Program-made: the position numbers and the translations under genes
Notes under the pieces: generated by a model
The model's input: only the letters and a program-made list of their open reading frames with translations
Told to the model about the DNA's origin: nothing
The model's database searches: none
Shown: positions 15,569 to 23,344 of the stretch, piece by piece
How the letters are laid out: each line of letters starts with the position of its first letter
Numbering within the stretch: position 1 is the first letter of the stretch
NCBI RefSeq assembly: GCF_023897015.1
Contig: NZ_JAMHFY010000036.1
Location: forward strand, 1 to 39,422
Direction of reading: 5' to 3'
DNA length: 39,422 nt
DNA from: Desulfosporosinus nitroreducens
GTDB taxonomy: Bacteria; Bacillota; Desulfitobacteriia; Desulfitobacteriales; Desulfitobacteriaceae

Positions 15569-15622
15569 AGCTTTCCTGCAGAGCATTATGGCCTAGATCC
15601 AGCCTCTGAATTAACAAACTTA

Positions 15623-15631
15623 TGTTATAAT
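15623..15631 (+). promoter_or_regulatory. Extended -10 promoter for M23 gene
   Basis: TGTTATAAT gives an extended TG and a perfect TATAAT about 32 bp before the start codon of the peptidase gene. No clear -35 hexamer is visible. Confidence 0.5.
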
Positions 15632-15662
15632 GGAAAAGAAAGTACTCAACCGGGAGGTTTAT

Positions 15663-16544
15663 ATGAACCGAATTGTTTCTATATCCGGCAAACTTAAATA
15701 TATAGGTCTTTTGGGCCTGCCAATGTTCTTTTCGGATGCGCCGATCTGGAAATACCTTTGGTTATTCTGGCTGTTTGCTTTTGTGGAAATTTTCGCCTCT
15801 CTCTCAATTTTTGTGCAGTCCTTACAGCAGTTGATTGCTATACCCTATATCTATCTTTCCCATGGCTTCCGACTGCCGGATCAAAATAACTATCAGCCTG
15901 CCATACGCTATTCCCTGCCCTTCAGCGGGGAATGGACAGCGGTCAACGGCGGCCCGGACAAGGAAACCTCTCATTCCTGGAGCATTTTAACCCAGCGCTA
16001 CGCCTATGACTTTTTGATCTTGGATGACAGCGGTCAAAGCTGTTCCGGCGACAAAACCCTTTTGCCGAACTACTATTGCTATGGCAGGGAAGTCTTGGCT
16101 CCGGCTGACGGAGTTGTTGTGGAAGCAATCGACAAATACCCTGATTCCCGCACCTATGGCAACGGTTCGGTGGATCATGCCGCCAAAGACATTCGCGGCA
16201 ATTACATCGTAATCAGGCACGCGGCAAAAGAGTATAGCTTGATGGCTCACCTTCTGCCCCACAGCATTAAGGTCCAGGCGGGCCGGCAGGTAAAGCGCGG
16301 CGAGCCCATCGCGCAATGCGGCAACTCCGGCAATACAACTGAGCCTCACATCCATTTTCAAATTCAGGATGGCCAAAGCTTCCTTGCCTCGGCAGGATTG
16401 CCCATTTCCTTTGAGGGAATTGAGACGAAGCCCGCTGAAAACTATGCCAAATTTGATCCGCGTCCGGTATATGAGCAAAAGGAAAGGGATACATCAACGA
16501 TTCAACGCGGCTCTTGCGTAGGGAATATGGAAAGTTCAATGTAG
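15663..16544 (+). CDS. M23-family peptidase, membrane-anchored
   Basis: I chose ATG at 15663 because GGGAGG lies 6 nt before it. The 293-residue product has two hydrophobic segments (about residues 12-60), then an extracytoplasmic M23 (lysostaphin-type) domain: YAYDFLIL, VLAPADGVV, GNYIVIRH, SLMAHLLPHS and the zinc-binding EPHIHFQI. The first metal ligand, His in most M23 enzymes, appears as Tyr in QRYAYDF, so peptidase activity is uncertain. The last 20 or so residues overlap a helicase fragment on the other strand and probably replaced the original C-terminus. A terminator follows at 16605-16637. Confidence 0.85.
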   Translation: MNRIVSISGKLKYIGLLGLPMFFSDAPIWKYLWLFWLFAFVEIFASLSIFVQSLQQLIAIPYIYLSHGFRLPDQNNYQPAIRYSLPFSGEWTAVNGGPDKETSHSWSILTQRYAYDFLILDDSGQSCSGDKTLLPNYYCYGREVLAPADGVVVEAIDKYPDSRTYGNGSVDHAAKDIRGNYIVIRHAAKEYSLMAHLLPHSIKVQAGRQVKRGEPIAQCGNSGNTTEPHIHFQIQDGQSFLASAGLPISFEGIETKPAENYAKFDPRPVYEQKERDTSTIQRGSCVGNMESSM

Positions 16545-16609
16545 AATTGAATCGGCGTGTAATCCTGCATTTCGTCGATGACCAGATGCTTATCACTTGC
16601 CTTTGAGAA
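16502..16609 (-). pseudogene. Fragment of UvrD/HelD-type helicase gene
   Basis: On the minus strand the frame reads FSKASDKHLVIDEMQDYTP, then IQFYIELSIFPTQEPR and a stop. VIDEMQDYTP matches motif II (DExQD) of superfamily 1 helicases of the HelD type. Only about 35 codons remain, with no start. It overlaps the end of the M23 gene, so a deletion or insertion joined the two. Confidence 0.7.
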
Positions 16610-16637
16610 CAATTTTCAATTGTTCTCGGGTTTTTTT
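16605..16637 (+). terminator. Terminator of M23 gene
   Basis: A perfect 10-bp stem, GAGAACAATT/AATTGTTCTC, with a 3-nt loop is followed by GGG and seven T. Confidence 0.85.
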
Positions 16638-16687
16638 ATACCCACCGGCTAAACCTTAGCTCCTAGGAATCCATCGCTCTGTAGTAA

Positions 16688-16747
16688 CCCCAAATCCAAT
16701 TACGACATTCAGGATCTCTATCCAGTCTTAAGCAGTTTTTTTCGCCC
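16688..16747 (+). repeat. Repeat A, copy 1
   Basis: About 60 bp starting CCCAAATCCAATTACGACAT and ending near TTCGCCC is repeated at 21032-21091 with only a few differences. It is followed by an 8-12-bp inverted repeat (AGCCGACA/TGTCGGCT, 16754-16789). Confidence 0.85.
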
Positions 16748-16794
16748 ACCTTTAGCCGACAACCACTCAGATACGAGTTGCTGTCGGCTATTAT

Positions 16795-17577
16795 TCATTT
16801 TTTATCCTTTGCATTCACCTCGGCAACTCGACCGGTCTCAAACTGCTCCATAACTTGCGGCAAATTTGCCTCCCCCATTCGTTCTGTAGGAAAATAAGAA
16901 ACAGAAAGGGAATTGACCCATGAGACTGCTTGATTTTCACTTTGCGGCTTATCAGATAGGGGCAAAATACGAATGCTATACTCACGGACAGGAATATCCC
17001 GCTCATGTAAGACAGCTTCTAAAGCTTTGGCGACTTCTGCAATTTTGCTAAAGGAAACATCATGACTAAACAATGTCACATCAATCGTAAGTGGCAGCGG
17101 AGGATTGTGAATATCCAATGTCATATCCCGCTCAAGTTTCGTTGAATCTCCCTCCTTTACAAAAGGAAGTGAGATATGATCAAAGTCATAATCAAGCTCA
17201 CCGCCAATCATATCTTTCGCGATTTCCCGCAGCTCTTCATCCAATCTCCGAAAGGTGGTAAAGTTGTTAGCAACCTTGTACTCGTAGTCATCACGTATGA
17301 CATTTCCATAGCTGTCAACATAGATGCTAAAGGCAGTGTCCTCGCTCGTACCAGACTGTACAAACACAAAATATGAACTGAACTTGAAATTGTAATTGGA
17401 TTTTTCAATTTTCAGATTCAGATCACTGTACTTTGTGTCAATGTATTGTTGAGCGGCTTTTTTGGCTAAGGCATTAGATACAGGATTGCCGGCAAAGCTG
17501 TTTACAAAAAGCAGCAATAAGATAATAAGCCCAAATCCAAGGGCTCCAGCCAATATCTTTTTCATTTTTAAATTCAT
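16795..17577 (-). CDS. YfjL-like membrane-anchored protein
   Basis: ATG follows GAGGGTGAG. The 260-residue protein has one N-terminal membrane helix (about residues 8-27). Next comes a segment typical of YfjL-like N-terminal domains (AKKAAQQYIDTKYSDLNLKIE, then YNFKFSSYFVFVQ) and an extracytoplasmic C-terminal part rich in beta strands. Function is unknown; the family occurs in Firmicutes, often with small membrane proteins. A small membrane ORF ends 14 bp upstream and may be co-transcribed. This gene and that ORF lie between repeats A and B, which occur elsewhere (21032-21329) without it. Confidence 0.8.
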   Translation of the reverse strand: MNLKMKKILAGALGFGLIILLLLFVNSFAGNPVSNALAKKAAQQYIDTKYSDLNLKIEKSNYNFKFSSYFVFVQSGTSEDTAFSIYVDSYGNVIRDDYEYKVANNFTTFRRLDEELREIAKDMIGGELDYDFDHISLPFVKEGDSTKLERDMTLDIHNPPLPLTIDVTLFSHDVSFSKIAEVAKALEAVLHERDIPVREYSIRILPLSDKPQSENQAVSWVNSLSVSYFPTERMGEANLPQVMEQFETGRVAEVNAKDKK

Positions 17578-17591
17578 TTTATCTCACCCTC

Positions 17592-17749
17592 TTACTTCTT
17601 AAATGCATAGCATAATAGTCCTGCAATCAGAACACCCACGGCACTAAACGCTGCAAATACCCCAGACCACCAAGCTGACATGATGATTAAGTCTAATATA
17701 CATCCTGTTTATTCTGTTCGTAAATGGTTTGGATGTTTATTTTTGCCAT
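17592..17749 (-). pseudogene. Small membrane protein, probably frameshifted
   Basis: ATG at 17747-17749 follows GGGGG and encodes MAKINIQTIYEQNKQDVY, then TAG. In the next frame, ILDLIIMSAWWSGVFAAF continues as a single membrane helix ending YAFKK, with a stop at 17592-17594. One added base near 17697 joins the frames into a 52-residue protein. The second part could also be translated from its own ATG at 17681 (29 residues), but no ribosome binding site is visible there. It probably belongs with the YfjL-like gene. Confidence 0.45.
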
Positions 17750-17814
17750 ACGTTTCCCCCTTTCAGAAGATTAGTGTCAAATCCTTTGGATTTGTTACAA
17801 TACAGCATACATTA

Positions 17815-17933
17815 TTTTTTATTCGGCACCTGAAACTCACTTCATTTTTTTGACCTGTATATAAAAACAACGGCATCAAGATTTGCTGTCCTGATGCCGT
17901 TGTTTTTTCCTGCCTGAAATTGTAATTTTGAGG
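17815..17933. repeat. Repeat B, copy 1
   Basis: About 115 bp is nearly identical to 21214-21329. It includes TATTCGGCACCTGAAACTCA, a terminator stem and GCCTGAAATTGTAATTTT. The second copy forms the 3' untranslated region of the BceB-type gene, so this copy may mark the former end of a similar gene. Confidence 0.85.
17866..17904 (-). terminator. Terminator inside repeat B copy 1
   Basis: A perfect 13-bp stem, AACAACGGCATCA and its complement, with T-tracts on both sides, so it could work in either direction. Confidence 0.75.
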
Positions 17934-17987
17934 GAATATGGAATAAGAAAAGTACTCTGTCCGGAATGCTTTTCTTATTCCATATTC
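17934..17987. repeat. 19-bp perfect inverted repeat
   Basis: GAATATGGAATAAGAAAAG (17934-17952) and its exact complement (17969-17987) flank a 16-nt loop, directly beside repeat B. The DNA from here to 18103 has no gene I can support. Confidence 0.8.
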
Positions 17988-18103
17988 GGAGGGTCTTATA
18001 AGCATCCCTCGTCATGGAGAGTTTACTTGACATACCATTGGCTCCCAGGATAACGGCAGGGTTTATAAATGTTAACAATACCGTTCAGAACTCGAAAAAT
18101 GGT

Positions 18104-18445
18104 TTACGGGATATTACAAAGCCGGTCGATTTTTTTCTTCTTAGGTTTTGGAATCGGAATAACCGGCTCCAATAAAGTGATGACTTCTTTGCTGAATACG
18201 GAATTGTCTATGTCCAATATATAATGTTCTTTTGCTCTGTCATACGGAAAGCCTGTCTCTGCATCTTTCATCTTTTCACTGATACAGTCAAGTATTTTCA
18301 CAAAGACCATATTATCACAGACGAGAAGTATAGGCTTCTCATTCACATAAACCATATATTCTTCAAACATTTTCTTATATCTAACAGCACCAACGCCGCT
18401 GATCTGTTCACAAACATATTCAATAAAATCTGTTGTTGTTGCCAT
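18104..18445 (-). CDS. TfoX N-terminal domain protein
   Basis: This 113-residue protein matches the TfoX/Sxy N-terminal family: FIEYVCEQISGVGAVRYKKM near the start, then EEYMVYVNEKPILLVCDNMV and a C-terminal PYDRAKEHYILD segment. TfoX regulates competence in gamma-proteobacteria. In Firmicutes the stand-alone N-domain has no assigned role, and the C-terminal domain is absent here. The C-terminal tail is Pro/Lys-rich (IPKPKKKK). ATG follows AGGTGA. It is not in an obvious operon. Confidence 0.85.
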   Translation of the reverse strand: MATTTDFIEYVCEQISGVGAVRYKKMFEEYMVYVNEKPILLVCDNMVFVKILDCISEKMKDAETGFPYDRAKEHYILDIDNSVFSKEVITLLEPVIPIPKPKKKKIDRLCNIP

Positions 18446-18669
18446 ACTATCACCTCTCGATCATTGGTATGCTTCTCTTTATCTAATTCAGTGAATTTGA
18501 CTAGAACGCACTATTACGTAGAAAAGAGGGGGTCTTTTTATTATTCTCCCGTTTTTTATGTAGGGCAAACCCATTAGTATATTTTTTTGTGGTCTCAACG
18601 TGCCTTGAGTAGTCAATAAAACGTCGTACTTATCTGGTATCCCTTTAGGGGAGCTTATCTTATTTAAAC

Positions 18670-19485
18670 TTATTCAAACTTATTTTTATGCCTCTGAAAA
18701 AAATCATAGAAATATCTCACATTCTCAAGATCTGCCCAATTTACAACCTCTAATTCCCTTGAATCAAGATTATAGATTTTTGCATCTAACGTCGCCAGCA
18801 TAAATGGTGAATGCGTAGAAATAATAAACTGACATCCTAAAAACCTTGACATTTCATTTATCTTCTCAGCTAGCAACGTTTGATTTGCTGGCGACAAGGA
18901 TACCTCCGGTTCATCCAACAAATAAAGTGCATCAGTTTCAATATAATCATCCAACATTTGCAAAGTTGTTTCTCCATTCGAATACTTTTCCTGTGCAAAT
19001 TTTAATATTTCCATTTGTTTTCGCATTTTATCGGAGTTTTTTAATGGTTCTATTTGTTCCTTATTCATCCCTCTCCTAATATGTTCATATATGTACCCAT
19101 CACCTAGAATCTGTTCCTGTTGTATTTTTTTTATTTCATATAGAATATCTTCGCTTTTAATATACCTGCTTCTCTGAGGAAGTCTGCCAATCTGCCTGCC
19201 GCCTTCATCTTCACCTAAAGTATAACTGCATTCATCTACGAATTTTGTGAAATAAGGTGTAATTCCGTACTTATTGCAGGAGGCATACTCATATCCTTCA
19301 ATCTGCAACTTATTTGCAATAATATTCAGCAGCGTAGATTTTCCAGATGCATTATTACCATATAAAACTGCAATTGATCTGAAGAATAATGATTTCTCTA
19401 TTTTATCAACAAATACATTATATGGATAAATATTCGGATTACTTACTGTCTCCTTAGATAATGAAAAGTTGCTTAAATATATTAT
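18670..19485 (-). CDS. AAA/ABC-type ATPase, start codon apparently lost
   Basis: The coding frame is clear from about 19485: IYLSNFSLSKETVSNP, then VLYGNNASGKSTLLNI (Walker A), YLLDEPEVSLSPANQ (signature/Walker B region) and FIISTHSPFMLATL (switch). Families of this type normally begin MIYLxxF. Here the codon at that place is ATA (19483-19485), with an in-frame stop just upstream and no ATG, GTG or TTG before Walker A. The next start (TTG at 19308) would lose the P-loop. So it either uses ATA or is inactive. Intact, it would be a stand-alone RecF/SMC-like ATPase of about 271 residues, a type found near defence or repair genes; no partner is evident. Confidence 0.7.
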   Translation of the reverse strand: MIYLSNFSLSKETVSNPNIYPYNVFVDKIEKSLFFRSIAVLYGNNASGKSTLLNIIANKLQIEGYEYASCNKYGITPYFTKFVDECSYTLGEDEGGRQIGRLPQRSRYIKSEDILYEIKKIQQEQILGDGYIYEHIRRGMNKEQIEPLKNSDKMRKQMEILKFAQEKYSNGETTLQMLDDYIETDALYLLDEPEVSLSPANQTLLAEKINEMSRFLGCQFIISTHSPFMLATLDAKIYNLDSRELEVVNWADLENVRYFYDFFQRHKNKFE

Positions 19486-19603
19486 GGGTTACACCTTCTC
19501 CCATAAGTTTTTCGAGTGTCTCTTTCCTACTTAAAGTAAAACCACCTCCGATGGGCAATCACTTATTCGATCTGTTCACTGAATACTCGACGATCACTTC
19601 ATT

Positions 19604-20074
19604 TTATCTGTTGACAATAAACAATTCATTTTCTTCATCATAGGTATACCCCGCCGCCAGCAGCGTCTGGCGTGAGGCCAGGTTATCCTCGTCGGGCTGG
19701 GCAATAATTCTTTGCCCATTGGGAAGGGCAAAAATGAGGGATTGAAGCAGCTTCAGGGCTTGACAGGCACAGCCTTTACGCAAAAAATCCTCTTCGCCGA
19801 TTAAATAATCAATACTGTAGGTCTCTTCGACTGGAATGCTGCCCTGCCAATCCTCTCCGCTTCGCCAATAGGGGTAATACTGACAAAACCCAATGGGTGT
19901 TTCCTCGGCCAAAATGATGTAATGCCGTATCCAGCTGTATTCGCTTTCCCGCTTGCTTACTTCGTCGATCCAGGCTTCCACAGGCGCATACCAGCGCTGA
20001 ATATGCTCGCTGTGAAGCCAGTTGACAAACAACGTCAGGTCACTGTCTGTAAAAGGCTTGAGTTGAATATTCAT
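19604..20074 (-). CDS. GNAT acetyltransferase (AAC(6')-like)
   Basis: I chose ATG at 20072-20074, after GGGAGA; a start at 20098 overlapping the previous stop as ATGA is also possible. The 156-residue protein shows LKPFTDSDLTLFVNWL, the acceptor-side WRSGEDWQG and YSIDYLIGEEDFLRKG, with the acetyl-CoA loop altered, and DNLASRQTLLAAGYTY at the end. This pattern is close to aminoglycoside 6'-N-acetyltransferases and related IAT proteins. Whether it modifies an antibiotic is not shown. It is translationally coupled to the YoaP-like gene upstream. Confidence 0.8.
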   Translation of the reverse strand: MNIQLKPFTDSDLTLFVNWLHSEHIQRWYAPVEAWIDEVSKRESEYSWIRHYIILAEETPIGFCQYYPYWRSGEDWQGSIPVEETYSIDYLIGEEDFLRKGCACQALKLLQSLIFALPNGQRIIAQPDEDNLASRQTLLAAGYTYDEENELFIVNR

Positions 20075-20094
20075 GCTCATCTCCCTGTTTTTCT

Positions 20095-20844
20095 TCATTT
20101 TTTGAGTATTCTCTTTAAGTAGTCGACATCTAACAAATTCACTGTCTCAAAATTTCCTTTATAAAACACACCCCAGTTATTGAAAACACAAGGCAATTCC
20201 TTTGCTTTTTGTAGCGTATCCACTTGAATTAAAGATACAGGTACGTCATTCATTTCACAATACTGTTTTATCATCTCAATGTTTTGATAGACATAGGGGC
20301 ATTGCATATCATAATAAATTGTTAGCTCTTTGCTTTCAATTTCTTGGATTTTAACATTTTGTGCGAACTTTGGCGTTGTTCCGTCAAAAGAAAGTGCAAG
20401 CAATTCATATCCATTATCGGTAGTATCAACAACCTCAAAGCCGAACCTCTTCGCAAATGATTGGTCAGCAAGCCAAGATTTTTGTTTTTTTGCTCCAAGC
20501 ATACAAATGCCGGATTTCCCCCTTTCTTTGGCATCAGCCAGACAATACTCCATCAGCGATTTCCCATACCCTTTTCCTTTGTGACTACCAGAAACCCATA
20601 AGCAATACAGATAATAATAGTTGTCACCAATTATGGGAACCCAAGCTGTTTCAAGATGAGCATATTCAATAAAAACCGTAGCCCTTGCATTTAACTTTCT
20701 AAAGACATGACCGTCCTTTAGCCGGTCTGAAAGCCATTGTCGCTTGGCGTCAATACCTTGATGGGGCTTTTTACTGCGGATAATGCAGCATAAATGCTCA
20801 TTGACAAGGTTTTCTGTTGTTATGTTTACAAAATCAGTATTCAT
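20095..20844 (-). CDS. YoaP-like protein: GNAT plus thioredoxin-like C-domain
   Basis: This 249-residue protein has an N-terminal GNAT domain (YLYCLWVSGSHKGKGYGKSL includes the acetyl-CoA loop KGKGYG), then FAKRFGFEVVDTTDNGYELL. The C-terminal YoaP domain has thioredoxin-like strand order: ELTIYYDMQCPYVYQNIEM, PVSLIQVDTLQKAKELPC and NNWGVFYKGNFETVNLLD. CPY resembles a reduced thioredoxin motif with one Cys. The family's substrate is unsettled. ATG follows GAGGCGAGGG. It overlaps the next acetyltransferase gene by ATGA, so both are likely made together. Confidence 0.85.
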   Translation of the reverse strand: MNTDFVNITTENLVNEHLCCIIRSKKPHQGIDAKRQWLSDRLKDGHVFRKLNARATVFIEYAHLETAWVPIIGDNYYYLYCLWVSGSHKGKGYGKSLMEYCLADAKERGKSGICMLGAKKQKSWLADQSFAKRFGFEVVDTTDNGYELLALSFDGTTPKFAQNVKIQEIESKELTIYYDMQCPYVYQNIEMIKQYCEMNDVPVSLIQVDTLQKAKELPCVFNNWGVFYKGNFETVNLLDVDYLKRILKK

Positions 20845-20891
20845 ATGTACCCTCGCCTCAAATCTAAACTTGTAGTTCTTACTTTTTCGTC

Positions 20892-20969
20892 TTAATTGCC
20901 AAATGCGTACAAGTTATTAAAAACGGGTATCTCTGTGACAGTTTCATGTAACTCCACTGCATCAAACAT
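20892..20969 (-). CDS. Possible 25-residue ORF or gene remnant
   Basis: MFDAVELHETVTEIPVFNN continues to a stop within the leader of the YoaP-like gene. The composition looks protein-like but there is no ribosome binding site and an in-frame stop lies just upstream. It could be the remnant of a larger gene. Confidence 0.2.
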   Translation of the reverse strand: MFDAVELHETVTEIPVFNNLYAFGN

Positions 20970-21031
20970 TTGTTCGCTTCTATTTTAATTGAAATATTTA
21001 CCTATGTAAAGAGTAAAACGTCCCTCGAATT

Positions 21032-21091
21032 CCCAAATCCAATTACGACATTCCGGATCTCTAATCTAGTCTTAAGCAGTTTTTTACGCCC
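21032..21091 (+). repeat. Repeat A, copy 2
   Basis: This is the second copy of the 60-bp sequence at 16688-16747, in the same orientation. Between here and repeat B (21214) lie only about 120 bp, with a small hairpin AACTTTC/GAAAGTT (21174-21193) and no gene. Confidence 0.85.
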
Positions 21092-21213
21092 TAGCCCGAG
21101 GTAGATCAAGGCATATATAACTGGCTATGACAGGAATCAGATAAATGTAATAATGACGTCTTAGGTTAGAGGTAACTTTCGCGACAGAAAGTTGAGTTAT
21201 TCTTATATGCCAA

Positions 21214-21329
21214 TTTTTATTCGGCACCTGAAACTCACTTCATTTTTGACCTGTATAAAAAACAAAGGCATCAAGATTTGATGTCCTGATGCCTTTGTTT
21301 TTTTCTGCCTGAAATTGTAATTTTGGAGG
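21214..21329. repeat. Repeat B, copy 2
   Basis: This is the second copy of 17815-17933, here directly downstream of the BceB-type gene. Confidence 0.85.
21261..21299 (-). terminator. Terminator of BceAB-type operon
   Basis: AACAAAGGCATCA and its complement form a 13-bp stem; on the minus strand TTTTTTAT follows. It lies about 50 bp after the permease stop. Confidence 0.85.
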
Positions 21330-21346
21330 TTATATTTCTCCAAGGC

Positions 21347-23344
21347 TTATCCAGACGTCCCCCAACTGACAATCCGATAATACACTTTGGCCGTCAGCCC
21401 GTAGACAACAGCATAAAACAGGGCAAAAACCAGGATGGTACCCGCTGTGCACCAGGCGAACAACCCCACATTGGTGAGATTCAGTACTGCCAGCAATTTA
21501 GTAATGATGGGAAAAGCGAAGGCAATATGGATCCCGGCGGTAACCAGGGGCAGGAAAAATACGGTCAAGACCTGACTGCGGATCGAGCCTCTGACCTCTT
21601 CACGGCTCATTCCCACCTTCTGCATGATTTCAAAGCGGGCCTTATCGTCATACCCCTCGGAGACCTGCTTGTAATAGATGATCAGCACGGTGGCCATGAT
21701 GAACAGCGCCCCCAGGAAAATCCCCAGGAAGAACAAGCCTCCATATATAGCGAAAAAGGATTCCTTGGCCTCCACCGGGGATTCGATCCAGCTGCTGGGA
21801 TAATCGCTGCGCAAGGCAGTGCGGATGTCCTGGTAAACAGCCGAGATGTCAGCCTCGTCGGCTTCCAGATCAAAGCCCAGATAATATCGATACCCTGAGG
21901 GATCATCCCTATTTTCTTTGGCCCGGGCCTCCTCCATGGCTTTGACCACATCCATATCCTTGACCACGACATAATAGCTGCCTGAGATGGATACCCTATT
22001 CGGACTGTTTTCAAAAAACGAGTCCAGCCTTTCCTTGACTGTGAATGTCCGGTTTAATACCGTCAGGGTATCTTCTTCATACTTGCTGCCGCTGGAATAT
22101 ATCAGAATCTCATCATCCCCCAAGCTGGCCGTTCTCTTGGCCAGCCGGTTATAATCCTCCAGAGGAATCAGATAGAATTCCCTGACCGAAGAAGAGGCGT
22201 TGGAGATGTTGCTCATATCCGTGATCACCGTGTCCCCCTCTTGATTGCCGACTAAGGCCGCATACCTGTAGTCCAGCCTATCCTTCTCCTCCAGGCGGTG
22301 CTTCGCCAAGACCTCCTTTACCGACGTCTGCAATCCCTCCACGGATTGCTGGGCAGGCATGGGGGTGGAAATCATGATATTTTGAGGATACCGGGTGCGC
22401 AGCACGTCCTCCAGCCCAATGTACAAGGACACGGTGGTGGACACCATCACCAGCACGGCAGTGGCCATGATGCAGATATTGGCCAGCCCTACGGCGTTTT
22501 GCTTCATCCGGTACATCATCCCCGCTACTGTGGTAAAATGCCGGGTCTGATAATAATACCCCTTGTTCCTGCGCAGCAGTTTAAGCACTGCGATGCTGCC
22601 GGCGGTAAACAAACAATAGGTGCCGACCATCACCAGGAGGACGGCAAAGAAAAATTGGGTCAGGGCGTCCAGAGGAGATTGGGTGGTGAGGGAGATATAG
22701 TACCCCCCGCCCAGGCTCAAGGTTCCGATCACCACCAAAGGCCATTTTGTTTTCGGCTCCTTCTCCCCTGTCTGACCGCCCATCAGGAGTTCAACAGGCT
22801 TAGCCAGATGGATTTGGCGCAAGGTATTGAGGAGGGTCAACAGGAAAATTCCGGCGAACAGAAACAGCACGGCAGCCAGAGCGGGGCCGGACACGTCAAA
22901 GCCCAGGGGCACCTCAAAGTTGAGGATTTTCAGCAGAACCATGAAGATCAGCTTGGAGAGAAGTATCCCGCCCAGCAGGCCTACCCCCAGGCTGATCCCC
23001 GCCACATACAGGGTTTCGAAGGCTAATACTCTGGCGATATGCTTCTTCTCCATCCCCAGGATATTAAAAAGGCCAAATTCCTTTTTGCGCCGTTTGATCA
23101 GAAAGCTATGGGTATAGAAGAGAAAAATCGCCGAGAAAATAGCAATCACATAGCATCCCAGGTTAAGGATCATTTGTACTTGGGATCCGCCGGCCATTTT
23201 CCCCAAGCCCTCGTTTTCAGACAGGAAAACCATGATGTAATACATCATCACCGTACCGATGCAGGTCAGGATGTAGGGCAGATAGGTTTGGGCATTCTTT
23301 TTCAGATTGGTGGCGGCCAGCTTGGGATAAAAGAATCTACTCAT
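21347..23344 (-). CDS. BceB-type FtsX-like ABC permease
   Basis: I chose ATG at 23342-23344, which overlaps the ATPase gene by 8 bp. The 665-residue protein has the ten-helix plan of BceB/VraG permeases: helices near residues 15-75, 100-175, 195-300, a large extracytoplasmic domain at about 310-525, and three helices at the end. FtsX signatures appear as KKEFGLFNILGMEKKHIARV and KARFEIMQKVGMSREEV, each following a membrane pair. Such permeases sense and detoxify cell-wall-targeting peptides such as bacitracin with BceA and signal to a BceS kinase. The gene is visibly more GC-rich than the flanking intergenic DNA. Confidence 0.95.
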   Translation of the reverse strand: MSRFFYPKLAATNLKKNAQTYLPYILTCIGTVMMYYIMVFLSENEGLGKMAGGSQVQMILNLGCYVIAIFSAIFLFYTHSFLIKRRKKEFGLFNILGMEKKHIARVLAFETLYVAGISLGVGLLGGILLSKLIFMVLLKILNFEVPLGFDVSGPALAAVLFLFAGIFLLTLLNTLRQIHLAKPVELLMGGQTGEKEPKTKWPLVVIGTLSLGGGYYISLTTQSPLDALTQFFFAVLLVMVGTYCLFTAGSIAVLKLLRRNKGYYYQTRHFTTVAGMMYRMKQNAVGLANICIMATAVLVMVSTTVSLYIGLEDVLRTRYPQNIMISTPMPAQQSVEGLQTSVKEVLAKHRLEEKDRLDYRYAALVGNQEGDTVITDMSNISNASSSVREFYLIPLEDYNRLAKRTASLGDDEILIYSSGSKYEEDTLTVLNRTFTVKERLDSFFENSPNRVSISGSYYVVVKDMDVVKAMEEARAKENRDDPSGYRYYLGFDLEADEADISAVYQDIRTALRSDYPSSWIESPVEAKESFFAIYGGLFFLGIFLGALFIMATVLIIYYKQVSEGYDDKARFEIMQKVGMSREEVRGSIRSQVLTVFFLPLVTAGIHIAFAFPIITKLLAVLNLTNVGLFAWCTAGTILVFALFYAVVYGLTAKVYYRIVSWGTSG

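Noticed and set aside
17990-18078. Minus-strand frame LTFINPAVILGANGMSSKL
   Set aside because: It looks protein-like but is under 40 codons in a repeat-rich gap, with no start signal or family I can name.
19486-19560. Minus-strand frame IGGGFTLSRKETLEKLMGE before the ATPase
   Set aside because: It could be a gene end, but is only about 25 codons with no start, so it is not listed.
21323-23026. Long plus-strand open frames opposite the BceB-type gene
   Set aside because: They are Gln/His/Gly-rich shadows of a GC-rich minus-strand gene whose motifs and membrane plan are clear.
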